Shown here: piece by piece, positions 1 through 12,226 of the stretch
How positions within the stretch are numbered: position 1 is the stretch's first letter
Layout: each line of letters opens with the position of its first letter
Source: Cylindrodendrum hubeiense
Lineage: Eukaryota > Ascomycota > Sordariomycetes > Hypocreales > Nectriaceae
Assembly: GCA_014621425.1 (NCBI GenBank)
Contig: JAANBB010000046.1
Coordinates: 104,295 to 168,294 of the forward strand
Direction: 5' to 3'
DNA: 64,000 nt
Made by a program: the position numbers and the translations under genes
Notes under the pieces: model-generated
What the model was told of the DNA's origin: nothing
Database searches by the model: none
What the model saw: only the letters and a program-made list of their open reading frames with translations

Positions 1-1745
1 ATGGAGCGCTGGTTTGGGCCCATGTTCGACAAACCATGGACGAATGTGCTGGCGGTATTGAGTGGCCGTGCGAGTAGCTAAGTGATCCCAAGGCACCATG
101 ACGTTTGCATCAGCACCGAGGTTAAGAAGGAGTTGAGTCATGTCGACGTAGTCTTTCTTGGCTGCGATTGCTATGGGCGTAGTCCAACAACTGAACTTGT
201 TCATTATCTTGGGGCTGCATTCGAAGCGAAGACTCAAACAATTGACATCGACTCCATGGTTATTCAAAACTTGAACCATCTCCAATTCGTTTCTCTCTAT
301 TGCCCATTGCAATTTAATTTTGGTCGACGCCGGAGACTCCTTAAGCTCTGACGCAGACTCCAACAGCAATTCGATGAGCTTAAAGTTTTCGATTTTCAAC
401 GAGGCTTCCAAGATTCGGTCGATGTTGGGGGTTATTCTTCCGCCTGCCTTGATTAAGATCTCCATGATCGGGATAATGCTATCGTTGTCTTCAATTCCAT
501 TGCAATTCCAAAACGAGTCGAGAATTGTGTATTCTGAGTGGCCCGAGTCATTTGGATCAGCCCCGCAACTTAAAAGGAGATCAACAATGCGCAGATTGTG
601 CTCCTGTGCTGCAATGTTTAGTACTGTGCTTGGATTCCGTCCGTCGATGTCTGCGCTACTAGGGTTGGCTCCACCAATGAGCAGCATGCGCACAAAATTG
701 ACGTTGTTCAGTCTGGTAGCGCCGACTAGCAATTTTGAAGCGAACACTGCCACTGTCGGTCCATTTAGTTTTATTAAACTTTTGATGGCCCATGTGTGTT
801 CATTTTCATCAATCCACCGAACAAGATTGGTTATTGTGTCCTGGGAAACAAGTGAATTTGTCGAAATGTATATAGCATTATGCAATATCTGGAGCAGGGG
901 TTTGGACCGGACGATTTGTTGGGCTTGATTGCTGTTGCATTGCATTTTGATCATTTCCTCGAGGCGAAATGACATCATCAACGACCCATTGTTAGATTCG
1001 AACTCAGGCAATACATCTTTCATCTGAAACGCGATGTGATTGTCACTTCTGAATGTATGAGTCGGTTGAAGTCGAAACGGCAGCATCTCGGCTTCAGGAG
1101 ACAAAACTGAAAAGAATTAGAAAATGGAAAAGGCTGTTTACAGTTGTTTGTCTTACGAAAAGATTCCATGGAGCTTTGAAATTTGATCCAAGGCGTGTTG
1201 AGGAATATGAGTAGCGGATTGTCCGAAGGTGGAGTGTGAGCAATGACTCCGAGGGAGGTGTCGGCCGAAACAACTAGGGGCGATTTGGTGAGTATGTAAT
1301 CTACGGTGCCAAAATTCTGTTGAGGAATGTTACCTGATAGACCCCCGAGTCCATGACTGAGGTAGGAGTATCTGCTCATTTCCTTCTTCATTCTCTTGGC
1401 GGAGATGTTCATGCCATCGATAATAAGTTTCGTTTCTTTTCCTAAAGCCTTCCGTCCCTGAACCAAGCTGACACTCTTCTTCCATTGGTGGCTTCTGACG
1501 TTCTTCTTCATGCCCCAGTTTTTGAGTTTACGCACGTATTGCTTATCCCTAGTCACCTCGTCAGTGTCTCAAGTAAAGCGAGTGGAAGACATGGAAGCGG
1601 TCACGAACGTTGCAGAAAATCCGTAGCGATTTGTCATGATTTTGATCGTCTGGTCCAGAGTGTTGTCTTCGACTAAATATAATGTGCGGATTTGCTTCTT
1701 GTGCAATTCCCATTGGGCGGTGGGAATCCTTGGTGCGTACGACAT
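1..1745 (-). CDS. Clr5-domain ankyrin-repeat protein, 3' end beyond window
   Basis: Start is the ATG at 1745; the frame stays open upstream but has no earlier ATG. Three exons join in phase: 1745-1609, 1548-1157 and 1106 to the left edge (introns 60 and 50 bp, GT-AG). The N-terminal ~60 residues fit the fungal Clr5 domain: a Trp-containing helix (AQWELHKKQIRTLY), then KLKNWGMKKN just after intron 1. A linker of roughly 200 residues follows, then ankyrin-type helices with recurring LLL.GA(N/D) ends (LLIGGANPS, LLLSCGADPN, LLLNLGADAN). At least 545 residues are visible and no stop is met. Clr5-ankyrin proteins are common in Pezizomycotina; the Clr5 region is thought to act in heterochromatin or nucleic-acid contexts, and the repeats bind proteins. 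The specific role is unknown. The family call is firm, the function is not. Confidence 0.85.
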
Positions 1746-3268
1746 TGTGCGAGTCGAAATGACAAAAAGCGCTGCTACTTGGGAGAGCAAATGAACAACG
1801 GTGAGTGAAACCGAGAAGAAGCCTGTCGGGGACAGTGTGTGAAAATGACGATGGATAGAGAGTGATCAGAGTGGAGGGAGGTCACAATTATATGGGATTT
1901 GAGCCTGCGTCAGCCCCACCCAAGGTAATCGAGAGTGAGTTTCTGTGTATGCCAGAATTCGCATTGCGAGTGGTCTTGGCACAGACAAGCCACTTGGCCG
2001 GGCGCATCAATGGGCTTTACGGCTTGTTTAACCCATGCAAGCCAGGCCACAACGCCTCATAAGAGGGCAAGCCGTTTCACTCAGATACCATGAAGTTTGT
2101 TTATTGGCCAGTTCCAGAATTCGCATTCCCCGCTTCATGCACATTGGGTAGCATGTGGCTGGCGGTACTTTGTGCCTAACTATCGATGATTGGATATGTT
2201 TGTAATTTGGCTCTGTACACCTCTACGACAGGTTGGCCACGGCCGGAATTTTGTTTTCTCCGCCTTGATTCACCAGGGTATGTATCGTGGCACTATTCAG
2301 CTTGGAGATAAAATGAAAACTACACTTCATCATTGCATCTAGTAGTTCATGAACTCCGCCCCAAAATCGTCCATATTACCCGCCATGTTCTATCTGATTA
2401 TTACGCATATAAACCCATTCAATGATGTCACAAACACCAATATTTACGACTTTTATCGCCCTTAGTACCCCCATGTCCACGTCTCCGATAACCGTGCCGA
2501 GGACGGCGCGGATTCGGGTATAAACCGACCAGCTTGCTGCCAGAAGCAGTATGCAACACTATTCTGGTCGCCCATGACAGGGACGCGGTTACTGATTATA
2601 GTTCGGGGTGTCGTGGCCCATGCGATACAAGGATATTCTGGGGCGCCTTGTAGCTCCACAGCAAATTCATCATAGTGCTAGATTCCACGCATAATGCGTC
2701 GAAAAATGGACTCGCCACTGAGGTCATGGGGTTACGTCTCCGCCCGGACCGCTGCGTAGACTATAATATCTCAATTAGGTAGCTTCGGTCGAAAAAGGGT
2801 TCATTAAGCAGCTTCATTTCTTGTATTTCCTACAATTCGAGGTAAAGACGGTAAAGATATCAATCTTTAAATGCATGTAAACATATTCCCCTCATGTTAA
2901 GTTCATGTCAAGGTAAGTGAAGAAAATGATGCGAAGGCTAGAATGGTCACGCCTTGCTTTTTGCCCACTTTCCGTACTACAGTCATGTCAGAAGTGCGAG
3001 GAATTACGTGGCGGGCGTGTAGAGTGCAGAGCTATTCTGCCTCGTGTTCAGTGTAGGATAGAAGAGCACCAATTGACTGTTGCGTCTCGTTTTTCTCATT
3101 TATCTAGCTCAGGATCTAATATCCTTGGATCTCTATTATGAAAATTAAAAAATGTATGAATGAATTCTATGTAAGCCGCACGAAAATAAATAGCATGGCA
3201 GAGACTGAATGTAACAAACGATAAGCGCGAATGAATGAAAAATCCGAGCATGTGTTGTCGTCCTCACT
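1746..3268. other. Intergenic spacer, no gene seen
   Basis: This holds the upstream region of the Clr5-ankyrin gene and the downstream region of the ABC transporter gene. Only short open frames without family resemblance occur. No tRNA, repeat or transposon feature was recognised. Confidence 0.6.
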
Positions 3269-6200
3269 TCATTGAGCCTTCTTGGAAGTCTTAGTTCGCA
3301 GCTTCATCAACATGTACACAAGAGAGTAGGAGCTCAATACGAAGATGACGACGATACCCGCATCTCGCCATCCGTAGTAGTATTCCTTCAGGTTAAGCGT
3401 CTCAAGATAGTCGCTGCCGTCACGATATGGACAAATGCGACATTCAGCCATGGCTTCTGGGTTGATGAGGTTGCTAACGGCGCCCATGCCCTCCGCGGAT
3501 AGGTACGACGACAAGTATTCGCCGCAAGTGGAACCATTCGGCGGGTTGATGACGGCGAATTCAATGTCGTCGCAGTTAACTGGCTGGTCCCAGACATCAA
3601 AGACAAGCAGACTGCCCATCAAGTAATTGAATGGGTTCATCCAGTAAATCCAGTAGCGCCAGAATGCTGTCATCTGTTCGTATGACACGAGCACGCCGCA
3701 AAACATAATCAGCGTGCCGAGGACAAAGGGATTGACCAGAGAGGCAAATACGGCATTTGGTGCGTAAGCTGCGATGAACTGTCCGATGCCCGTATATATG
3801 AACTCGTACATCAGCATGACAAAGAAGGTCGAGCCGGCTTGAGAGGAGTCCGTGGGAAAGCCAACGGTGTAGTACCAACACACGTAGTAAAGTACGGCGC
3901 AGATGACGAGGTAGGGGATCTCGGACACTATCAGTCCGGTAACGAAGGCAACCCACGAGTACATTTTGGATTTCTTCTCGCGCGCCTCGAAAATATCGCG
4001 ACGTTCAATGAAGAGCGGTTGCAGCTGGTTGATGACGCCGGGTGCGACGAATATGAAGTTGAAGACGGTAAAAAGTCGCAGTTGCAGGTCACTAGGCGAG
4101 TCGCCGATCTTCCAGAACGAGAATCCGTTGTACAGTGCGCAGAATATGTGTAGAATGAACTTGTTGTTAATGTAGTCAGTATTGCGCAGCATCGACACGT
4201 TCATCCGGTGCGTAACGATCTTGATTTGCTCCCACATGGGCGTCGCGAATTCGTGGCCGTCGTCCACCGTCGCAGGTGGCTTTGCCGCTGCGTCGGAAAT
4301 AATGCGATCGAGCTCGGCTTCCACAGCCTGGTGTTCTGGGGAAGTTAACCACACGTCGGCCCAGTCCCTGCCTTGCGACAGGTGGCCGGAGACGACATCG
4401 ATGATAAACTCGGCTGGGTTAGACTCCGGGGGACAGGCAGCGCCGCGTTGATCGAAGTAGCCCTTGACTGTTTCTGCGTTGTCGCCAATATCGCCAAAGT
4501 AGACCGTCTTTCCGCCCTTCGCTAGCAGCAGGAGGCTGTCGAACTGGGCGAAGAGCTGAGCTGACGGCTGGTGGATCGTGACGAGCACAGCCTGGCCGAC
4601 ATCGGCTAGCTTTCGGAGGAACCGCACCGTGTTGAAGGCTGACTGTCCGTCAAGACCCGACGTCGGTTCGTCGAGGAAGATGAGAATGCTGGGCTTGGAT
4701 ACCAGCTCAACGGCGATAGTGACGCGCTTCCTCTGCTCGACCGAGAGTCCGTCGCCGACAGTGCCAATCAGTGTATCAGAGAGATCGCCAAGCTCAAGCA
4801 GGTCGATGATGGTTTCAACATATTCAAGCTTCTCCGCTCGGGGGACATGCCGAGGCTGCCTCAGTAACGCGGAGAATTCCAATGCCTCGCGAACTGTTGC
4901 GAATGGTTCATGAACATCGAGCTGTTCGCAATATCCAGCTGATCGTTGGAAGGAAACCGGAAGGGGACGTCCGTCAACCATGATCGAGCCCTTGATCGTA
5001 CCGTCGGTTTTCCGCTGTGCGAGGACATCGAGCAGCGTTGTTTTTCCAGCGCCAGAAGCACCCATCAGCGCGCCGAGCATGCCTGGCTTTACCCAACCCT
5101 GCACGTTATCCAGCAGAATCCTCTCCCCAGCCGGCGTTCCGATAGTGTAGTAAAGGTTCTTCCAGGTGAAGACGGATGTATTTCGGACAAGGGCGCTGTC
5201 TGCTACCTCGGTGTTGTCGGACTGTTCGTTCAGTGTGCTGCTCTCGGTGGCCCCATGGACCTTCTCTGTGCCCTGTGACTCCTCGTCGGCGCGGGGAGCT
5301 CCAGCAGCCTTGGTCTTTTCTCTAGGGATGCGCTGAGGCGAATTACCAGGCGCAGAGAAGCGCCAATTCGAGGTTGCGGCGATGGTAATGAAGACAAACA
5401 GCGCCCACCAGGCCCATAGAATGCCCAAGTTTCTCCAGAGGTGCGAATGGTCATACGACATGGCCTTGAGGTAATTGTCGCCCAATACAAATGTCTGCCC
5501 GGGGATGGCACCGCTAACACCAGCGCAGGACTGATGATCCGTATCGTTATATCCAGGGCCTACGGGGGCCAAGTTGCCTCCAACGCAAGGAATAACCTTG
5601 TCGTGAAACTCATTCGACATGAGCCCTTCGAAGGCATAAGAGAGAGGGTTGATCCAAAAGATCCACACGAACCACGGGTGCATTTTCGGCTTGGGAATCA
5701 TGTACCCGTTGTATAGGACAGTTGCAATAATGACCAGCCCAGATACCTTCGTTGCCTTGTCAAAAGTTGAAAATGTGGCGCCGACGGATCGGAAAAGAGC
5801 CGTCATGACCTGTAGCGGTGGAGGTTAGCATAGCGTTCCTATCCACGTAGCGGAGAGGACGAATGACTAACCATTGTTGTAGTGGTAAGGATAATCCAGA
5901 ATGTGAAGAAAGATTTAGCAGCCATTGTTAGGCCAACCATGAAGTATAGGATGCCTGAAAATACGGAGATCTGGAATATCACAATTGGGATGTCGGCCGT
6001 AATCTGGGCGAGGCAGTAGGTCGCGGGGTGAATGAGAGCAAATGACCTGTGTTTAGCAAGGACCGGGCGACCAGTGAAGGAATCCGTGACTTCAGACATG
6101 GCCAGCAGCGAGTTGAACATGATGGCAAAGAACAGCGCACCCGACTTGACAAAAAGTCCAGCCGAGGTATTCGGGGCGTCGTAGAAGAGGGAGCCTGCAA

Positions 6201-7644
6201 CGACTGCCTGGAGCAGGACGCTTAGCTGCTTAGCGAAGAAGGTCACTTTGTCGCCCCAGATAATCTGATATTGTCTGATGACGCACGTTTTGATCTGAGA
6301 AATGAAGCCGACAGTCAGAGGGCTGCTGGCAGACAGCTGATGATCCTTCTCAATGGAGATGCCCTCCTGGAAAAGCTTGGTGCTGTCTTTTGCGGCTGCC
6401 GTCGAGGGGTAATCATACTCAGAGATCATCTTGGTATAGATGGGCGACTTTTCATATGCGCTCTGGAGAGCTTCAGCAGTGCGCGGAAACGTATTCTCAT
6501 GACCGTCGCGAATCTTGCGTTCGGTCGGAACGGTGATGCCCGTGAGGAAGTCGGCGACGTTTGCGCCGTCCTGACAGACGAAGCCGAGTTCTTCGGCGAA
6601 AGGACGTGCCTCGTCCCGTGGGCCATAGAAGACCTGCTTTCCGCCGTCAAGCACGAGCACCTTGTCGAAGAGGTTGTAAATGCCGTTGCCGGCCTGGTAG
6701 AGAGTGACGATGGTGGAGAGGCCGAGCACGTCAGTGAAGGCGCGGATGGCTTTGGTGTACTCGAGTGCGCTGGTTTCAATTAGCCCGGAAATTTTTATCT
6801 CAATGACGAGATGCGTTGAAGTTCTTCGAAAATGGTACTTCGCAAATACAAGTTCAACTTACGTGCTGGCGTCCAAACCTCTGGTGCTGTTATCCCAACA
6901 GTAGACTGAGCCTCGCGTCGCGAGACACTCGATAATCGACACTCTTTTCCTCTCGCCACCGGAGACGCCACGGAAAAACTCGTTGCCAACCTTGGTGCCG
7001 ACAGTGTGCTCAATTCCCATCGACTGAAGCAAGAAGTCCCGAGTTTCTGTTCGCAATTCTTCCCTTGACGCAACCGATTCAGGGAGCTTAAACGGCGTCT
7101 TCAGTCGTGTTGCAAAGTCCATGGTCTGGCTTACCGTCAAAGAGGGAAAGAAGAGTTCGTCCTCGGTATTCAAAATTATCTGGCCGCGATAGTGCTCTGC
7201 TTCGGTTGCATCCATGGAGCCGTAGTGCACATCGCCGCTGACGGAGGCGTAGCCGCGACGCTGATTGGCCAAGATGTTGAGCAGCGTGGTGCATCCAGAC
7301 CCAGGGCGACCCAGCACGAGCAGCATCTCGCCTGGCTTAACGCAGCCATGGCTGTTGTCGAGAATTGTCTTTAGCGTTTGCTTGTGGCGCAGTTCCTGGA
7401 TTTTCTGGAAGGCATTGAACTGGGTGATGATGTTGTCGTGGATGGCGGCTTCGGCGCTGACAGCCTGCACTGTTAGGTTCTGCCAGGTGATGCCTAGCTC
7501 TTTGAGAGGAAACCCCGATTGGGCGTCGCGTTGTCGGAACTGCTCGACACGTGGCTTGAGAGACCATGCAGATGCATCTTTGGCGTCGGGGGCTGAGGAA
7601 CTTTTCTCGTAGTCAGGCTCGTTGGCGTCCATTGCTAGAGCCAT
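3269..7644 (-). CDS. PDR-type ABC transporter (ABCG full-size)
   Basis: Full-size pleiotropic drug resistance transporter, 1406 residues, in three exons (7644-6863, 6769-5872, 5809-3269; introns 93 and 62 bp) that join in frame. The order is NBD-TMD-NBD-TMD. NBD1 has Walker [10 protein letters not shown] (~112-120), signature [11 protein letters not shown] (~227-237) and the PDR-style degenerate Walker B SVYCWD followed by GLDAST. NBD2 has Walker [10 protein letters not shown] (~810-818), degenerate signature [11 protein letters not shown] (~915) and Walker [14 protein letters not shown] (~935-947). The asymmetry (Cys for Lys in Walker A of NBD1, variant signature in NBD2) is the family hallmark. 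Each TMD has about six hydrophobic segments, and a Cys-containing extracellular loop precedes the last segment. Such proteins sit in the plasma membrane and export hydrophobic drugs, plant defence compounds or own metabolites. It diverges from a Zn2Cys6 regulator across a repeat-filled promoter, which suggests inducible expression. The substrate is unknown. Confidence 0.95.
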
Positions 7645-7849
7645 GAAGGATCTATCACGGGCTGGACGACTGCCTCGACAATCAGGGAAAAGGAAGGGAA
7701 GAAGAAGAAGAAGAAGCTGCAGATGAGGACCTGGTTTCTCACATCATCATGGAACGAAATGGGAGTGCTCTGCTTTTATGAGAGCGTCATCATGGCAGGG
7801 TTTCGTTGCTGGCGGTATTTAGACGGCTTACACGCGAGGCACAGGCGCG

Positions 7850-9676
7850 GCCAGGGCAGAGACGGCGGACGGCCCGCTGACTCATCGACGTGTGAAGAAT
7901 TGGAGAATAAGGATAGGAGCATTTTATACGAATGAATTACCTAGATGGGATGAAGGTCCACTGTGAGGAAGGCTACTCGCCGGGACTCTGCCAAGTCAGT
8001 TGCGGCCGTCAGCGTCGTATCTCCACCTGCTCCGCAAGTACCAAGCATTTCACTGTAACTCTAGTGCTTGGAGGGGAGCTGGGTGGGCATCGCAGCGTGT
8101 TGGCTTCTCGGGGGACGGCCCGCTGACTCATCTGCTGGAGGGACAGTGAATAATAGTTGTAATGTTTGTGCCAGGGAATAGCTAGACCAGACGGAGTTCT
8201 AATGCAAGGTACGTGCGACTGTCAAGTCAGTTGCCATCGTTCGTGTCGTAATCCCGCAGCTAGTCCAGATCGAGAGCGAGTCGACCGACCCCCGATTTTT
8301 CACTGCAATTTTAGCACTTGAAGGAGAGTTAGGTTGCCCCACTGAAACCACCTGCAGAGCATTTCTGTCAAGTTAGCATCTCAGCGGACGGCCCGCTGAC
8401 CCATCTACTGGAAAGAAAGTGAAAAATCATTGTAATGTTTGTGTCAAGGAATAACTAGGCTGGACGGAGTTACATTGCAAAGGCTCAAATCTAGCGCGAG
8501 TCACGGAATGGCGACAGTAATTTTCACTGCAAAGGTTCCCCCACGTCCGGCATACGAGTGCGGTTTCACTGCAATTTTAGCGCTTGCAGGAGAGCTGGGT
8601 GAGTGTGTTTTGCACTGAAGGTCCCTCACGTCCCGCATACGAGCACGCTTTCACTGCAATTCTAGCGCTTGGAGGAGAGTTGGGTTGCCCCATTCAAACC
8701 TACAGAGCATTTCTGTCAAGTTAACATCTCGGCGGACGGCCCACTGACTCGTCTACTTACAAAATCAAAATTAACAGTACAGAGGAGTCGCAATATTTAT
8801 GTCAGGAAATATTTACTCCGTAGACCGGACCAAGTTCAATGCAAAGGCAATGTAAAGGGCGTGCGACTCTGTCAAGTAAGTCGCTATCGTTCGCATCGTT
8901 GTCCCGTGGCTGATCGAGACCGAGAGCGACTCTGCAACTTTAGCACTTGAAAGGGATTCGGGCTGGCTCACTGAAGCCTTCAGAGCATTTTATTGGGGGT
9001 TCAGCCTTTTGCGTGGAGCGCCCACACGCTTTTCACTGCAATTCTAGCATTTGAAGGGAAGTTGGATTACCCTACTCAAACCTGAACACCATTTCTGTCA
9101 AGTTAGCATCTCGGCGGACGGCCCGCTGGCTCATGTACTGGCGAGACAGTGAAGAATAGGTGTAATATTTGTGTCAAGGAGTTCCCAATGCAAGGTACGT
9201 GCGACTGTGTCAAACCGGTCGCGGTCATTAGCATCGTATCGTATTCCCCACGAGTTGCAGCAGACTAGAGCAGATGTGGAAGATGAAGGTTGCCTGATGG
9301 TTTATCTTTTTTTTACTGCAATTTTAGCGATTGGAGGAGAGTTGGGGGTTGCCCCACGGTAAATAAGTATTTCACTGCAATTTTAGCACTTGGAGGAGAG
9401 TTGGACTGTGCTACTCAAACCTGCAGAGGCCCGGAGCACCGACATGAAATTGTCTCGAATGTCTCTTCACTGCAATTTTAGCGCTTGGAGGGAGTTGGGT
9501 TGCTCCACTCAACTCTGTTACAGGTGATTGGTATCTCGGCGGGTGGCCCGCTGACTCATCTGTCGGAGAGCCGGCCAACCTGTTCGTTTCGCTGCAATTC
9601 TGGCTTGGAGACTCAAACGTGGATCTTATCTATTCCGGTTTAGGATTTCGGCGGACGGCCCGCTGACTCAGCGGGC
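7850..9676. repeat. Degenerate tandem repeat carrying recurrent GCCCGCTGACTCA boxes
   Basis: Units of irregular length (about 110-425 bp between boxes) recur in one orientation. A full unit reads: TTTCACTGCAATTTTAGC then a CTTGGAGGAGAGTTGG-like stretch (copies near 8048, 8298, 8564, 8649, 9031, 9311, 9370 and 9466); a CATTTCTGTCAAGTTAGCATCTC-like block; a CGGCGGACGGCCCGCTGACTCAT box; a TGTAATGTTTGTGTCAAGGA-like block; and a GTGCGACTGTCAAGTCAGT-like block. The TGACTCA core lies at 7878, 8124, 9552 and 9664, with one-base variants at 8397, 8745 and 9127. TGACTCA is the known Gcn4/CPC1 (AP-1 type) bZIP core. Coding potential is absent and no transposon ends were seen, so a locally amplified regulatory repeat is the best reading. 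Confidence 0.75.
9658..9676. promoter_or_regulatory. Perfect 19-bp palindrome centred on TGACTCA
   Basis: GCCCGCTGACTCAGCGGGC is symmetric about its central base, so the 7-bp bZIP core is extended by six paired bases on each side. It is the last box of the repeat array, 264 bp upstream of the regulator's ATG. It could be a dimeric bZIP site or form a hairpin if transcribed. Function is inferred. Confidence 0.55.
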
Positions 9677-9940
9677 ACCGTGGCCGAGCGCCGAGCGTCC
9701 AATGAATGACCGGGGCCGCGCTCGGTCTCGTCGGATGGCAGATGGATGGCCATGATCTGGCCGTCGGGGCGTCGAGAATATCCTTCTCTATTGTTTCTCT
9801 CTTCTCCAATTTCGTATTAACACCCTCTCCTCGCTAACATCCCTCGGCCCGCAACCCCATCGCGGCCCGCCCAAGACCCAACTGCCGACCCTCACGTTGC
9901 TTCGTTCCCTGTGGCGTCGCTCCACGCCTCTTATGCAACC

Positions 9941-12226
9941 ATGGCCAAGATGGCCAAGATAGCCTGTGATTCCTGCCACCGCAGAAAGGTGTGTTACCGT
10001 CATCATGTCTTACCTCCTTCGGGCCGCTTCCTTCTTCCATCCCCCGTCCCGCGCTAGGGCTGATGCCGCTCTCCAGATCCGATGCGATTCTGCCGTGCCG
10101 CAGTGTGACTGGTGCAAGCATCACCATCTGCGCTGCTCCTACGACCGCATCAACAACACCAAGAGGCCGGCGAATCCCAAGTCAGTACCATGCCCCCGGT
10201 CCCCGGTTCCCAGCCGCATGTCGTGTCACCTGTGCTTCTGGGCTCCACATGCTCCCGACAGATGCTAACCGCTGATCGCCCCTGCAGGCAGGACATCGCC
10301 TTGTCAGACCGCATTGGGAGGCTGGAAGATGCCCTTGCAAACGCCCTCACAAAGTTAAAGGCGGCCGAGACACAGAGCAAGCGCGACCCCCACCGACTTT
10401 ACCGTCTCAGACCCTAACATATCTCCAATGTAGCCGTAGCCGCGCCATCACACAACTCGCATGCCCCGCCACTCTCACACGCCCCTGCCGCTGCCAGCTA
10501 CTCTCCGCCGTTCATATTCGCCAAAATCCACTTTGCCGGCTTTCTCCTCGGCCAGGTCAACTCCGGCAGCGGCATCCCCTCTTTCTCCCCCGACGGCCTG
10601 AGGTGGATCCAGTCCCGCACCGGCGAGACCCCTGCTTTCCTGGGATCCGATAGCCTATCTGGGGGTCTCCAACTCTCGCATCTGCCAGGCATGCCTCCGC
10701 TTTCAGCAGGCCCCCAGCAACTATCATCATGGCTCGAGCTCCCCGATCGAAAGGTTGTATTGGAGTATCTGCGCGTCTTCTCGGCCTCCATGTGGGCGCA
10801 GTTTCCACTCGTGGACCCCGTCCTGTTCCAGCAAACAATTGATCTCGCCTATGAGCCGCAGTCATCATCTCCATCCATCGAGCACATAGGAGCCAAAGCA
10901 TGCATATTCATATTTCTAACCGTCATGTCCTCCATGCAGGAGGAACCTAACGAGTTGATCCCCCAAATTGATGCAGATGCCTGCGCCGCAAAGGCGCAGT
11001 ACCTATTACCACAGACCCTGTTGGCAGTCAACACTGTCACTCTGCAAACAACATTCATGCTTGTAAGAATTAATAATACCCCTTACCACACTGTTCCCGG
11101 AAATTCAGTCGATAAATAATTAACTTGCCATTTGCTCTAGGCCATGTATCAGGCCTTCTGTGGACAACTTCCTGCCGCTGTGGTTTCCCACTCCTTGGCT
11201 TGTCGAATAGTTATTATGCTTGGTGCCCACTCAGAACCCGCTGCAAGGGCCGTATCTACCGATGGTACAGACCATCCCGCGCGGACTAAATGTCATCTAC
11301 GCGACTTGTTCTGGATCTGCTTTATCTTTGACAAGGAGCTCGCACTCCGCACCGGTCACCCACCTTCCATCGTCGATGAATATTGCGACCTCACTCTCCC
11401 TGACGGATATCTTGAAGCCCAATATTTAGAGATTGAAGGTGAATCCCTTGGGTTGAATGACCGCTTAGCCACAGCACCCTCATTCCCCGGTGATCTGAGG
11501 TTGTGTCTACTTAAATCTAAAACAAGTCGACTCTTATACTCAGCCGAGGCCCGTCGCAAGTCAGATGCGCAGCTTCTCAGCGATATCCGCGAACTCGACG
11601 ATGAACTGGAGCAATGGCGCCTCTCTTTGCCTGCCAAGTTCCGTCCCTCCTTATCCATTTGCAGAGAATCCCGGCTGGAACTTGATGCCAAACAGCTCAT
11701 GAGTACACGCATCATCACGAGGCATGTCGACTACCATTATCTCATGGTTACCATCCATCTAGCAAGCGGCAGGTGTAGAGCCATGCCAAATAGTAACGGA
11801 GGGGAGCTCGAGGGCGTCAGTTCCAGCCTGGCTCTGTCTGTCGAGGCGAGTCGGTCGACGCTTTCCTATTTACGAGCCGCGAACCACGCACTTTTCGGCG
11901 GTGCCTTCTGGTAAGTCATTTGCGATACTCAAATTAGCCATCTCCATTAACGAACTTTCTTTAGGATCATCTTGTTCCATCCTATTGCTGCCGTCATGAC
12001 CATTTTCTGCAATCTCCTACAAAACCCGCTTGACCCGGCGGCCAACAACGATCTCGATCTGCTGAAAACAGCGCCAGAATTGATCAGACGCATGAGGGTG
12101 CAGCAACTACCACAGGATATTCTACACATCAAGCAGGTGGATAGCTTTGTGGCGGAATTAGTGCGACTGGGGAATTTTGCCATCAGAAAGGCAATTGAAA
12201 AGAGTGAGGAAATGGACGAGGATTAG
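9941..12226 (+). CDS. Zn2Cys6 fungal transcription factor
   Basis: 633-residue nuclear regulator in six exons: 9941-9988, 10077-10180, 10288-10376, 10434-11062, 11141-11910 and 11965-12226. The binuclear zinc cluster has Cys at 9, 12, 19, 26, 29 and 36 (CX2CX6CX6CX2CX6C) and is cut by intron 1 right after HRRK, a common position. A helical linker (SDRIGRLEDALANAL) suggests a dimerising coiled coil. The region from ~residue 150 on matches the fungal-specific middle homology region, with DLFWICFIFDKELALRTG-like and LPDGYL motifs. Intron 3 lacks a reasonable GT donor: either GC-AG at 10377-10433 (57 bp, preferred) or an improbably short 30-bp intron at 10404-10433; both keep frame. It diverges from a PDR transporter and precedes a drug MFS, so control of efflux genes is a natural inference. 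Confidence 0.88.

Larger units (their letters stand above)
7645..9940. promoter_or_regulatory. Shared divergent promoter region of ABC transporter and Zn2Cys6 regulator
   Basis: This 2.3 kb spacer separates the two divergent start codons. It begins with a GAA-rich stretch near 7697-7716 in the presumed 5' UTR of the ABC gene, and most of it is the degenerate repeat listed separately. No convincing coding region is present. Both genes are likely controlled from here, by inference from position. Confidence 0.6.

Noticed and set aside
320..928. 202-codon open frame on the plus strand
   Set aside because: It is antisense to ankyrin codons of the minus-strand Clr5-ankyrin gene, whose repeat motifs are clear.
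1746..1790. Longer N terminus for the Clr5-ankyrin protein
   Set aside because: The upstream codon at 1790 is TTG, not ATG; the first ATG is at 1745 and the Clr5 domain begins right after it.
3597..3956. 119-codon minus-strand frame inside the ABC gene, and many similar shadows across the window
   Set aside because: They overlap real exons in other frames and have no motifs of their own.
7850..9676. Transposable element
   Set aside because: No transposase-like frame, terminal repeats or target-site duplication was seen; the units vary in length and sit between divergent genes.
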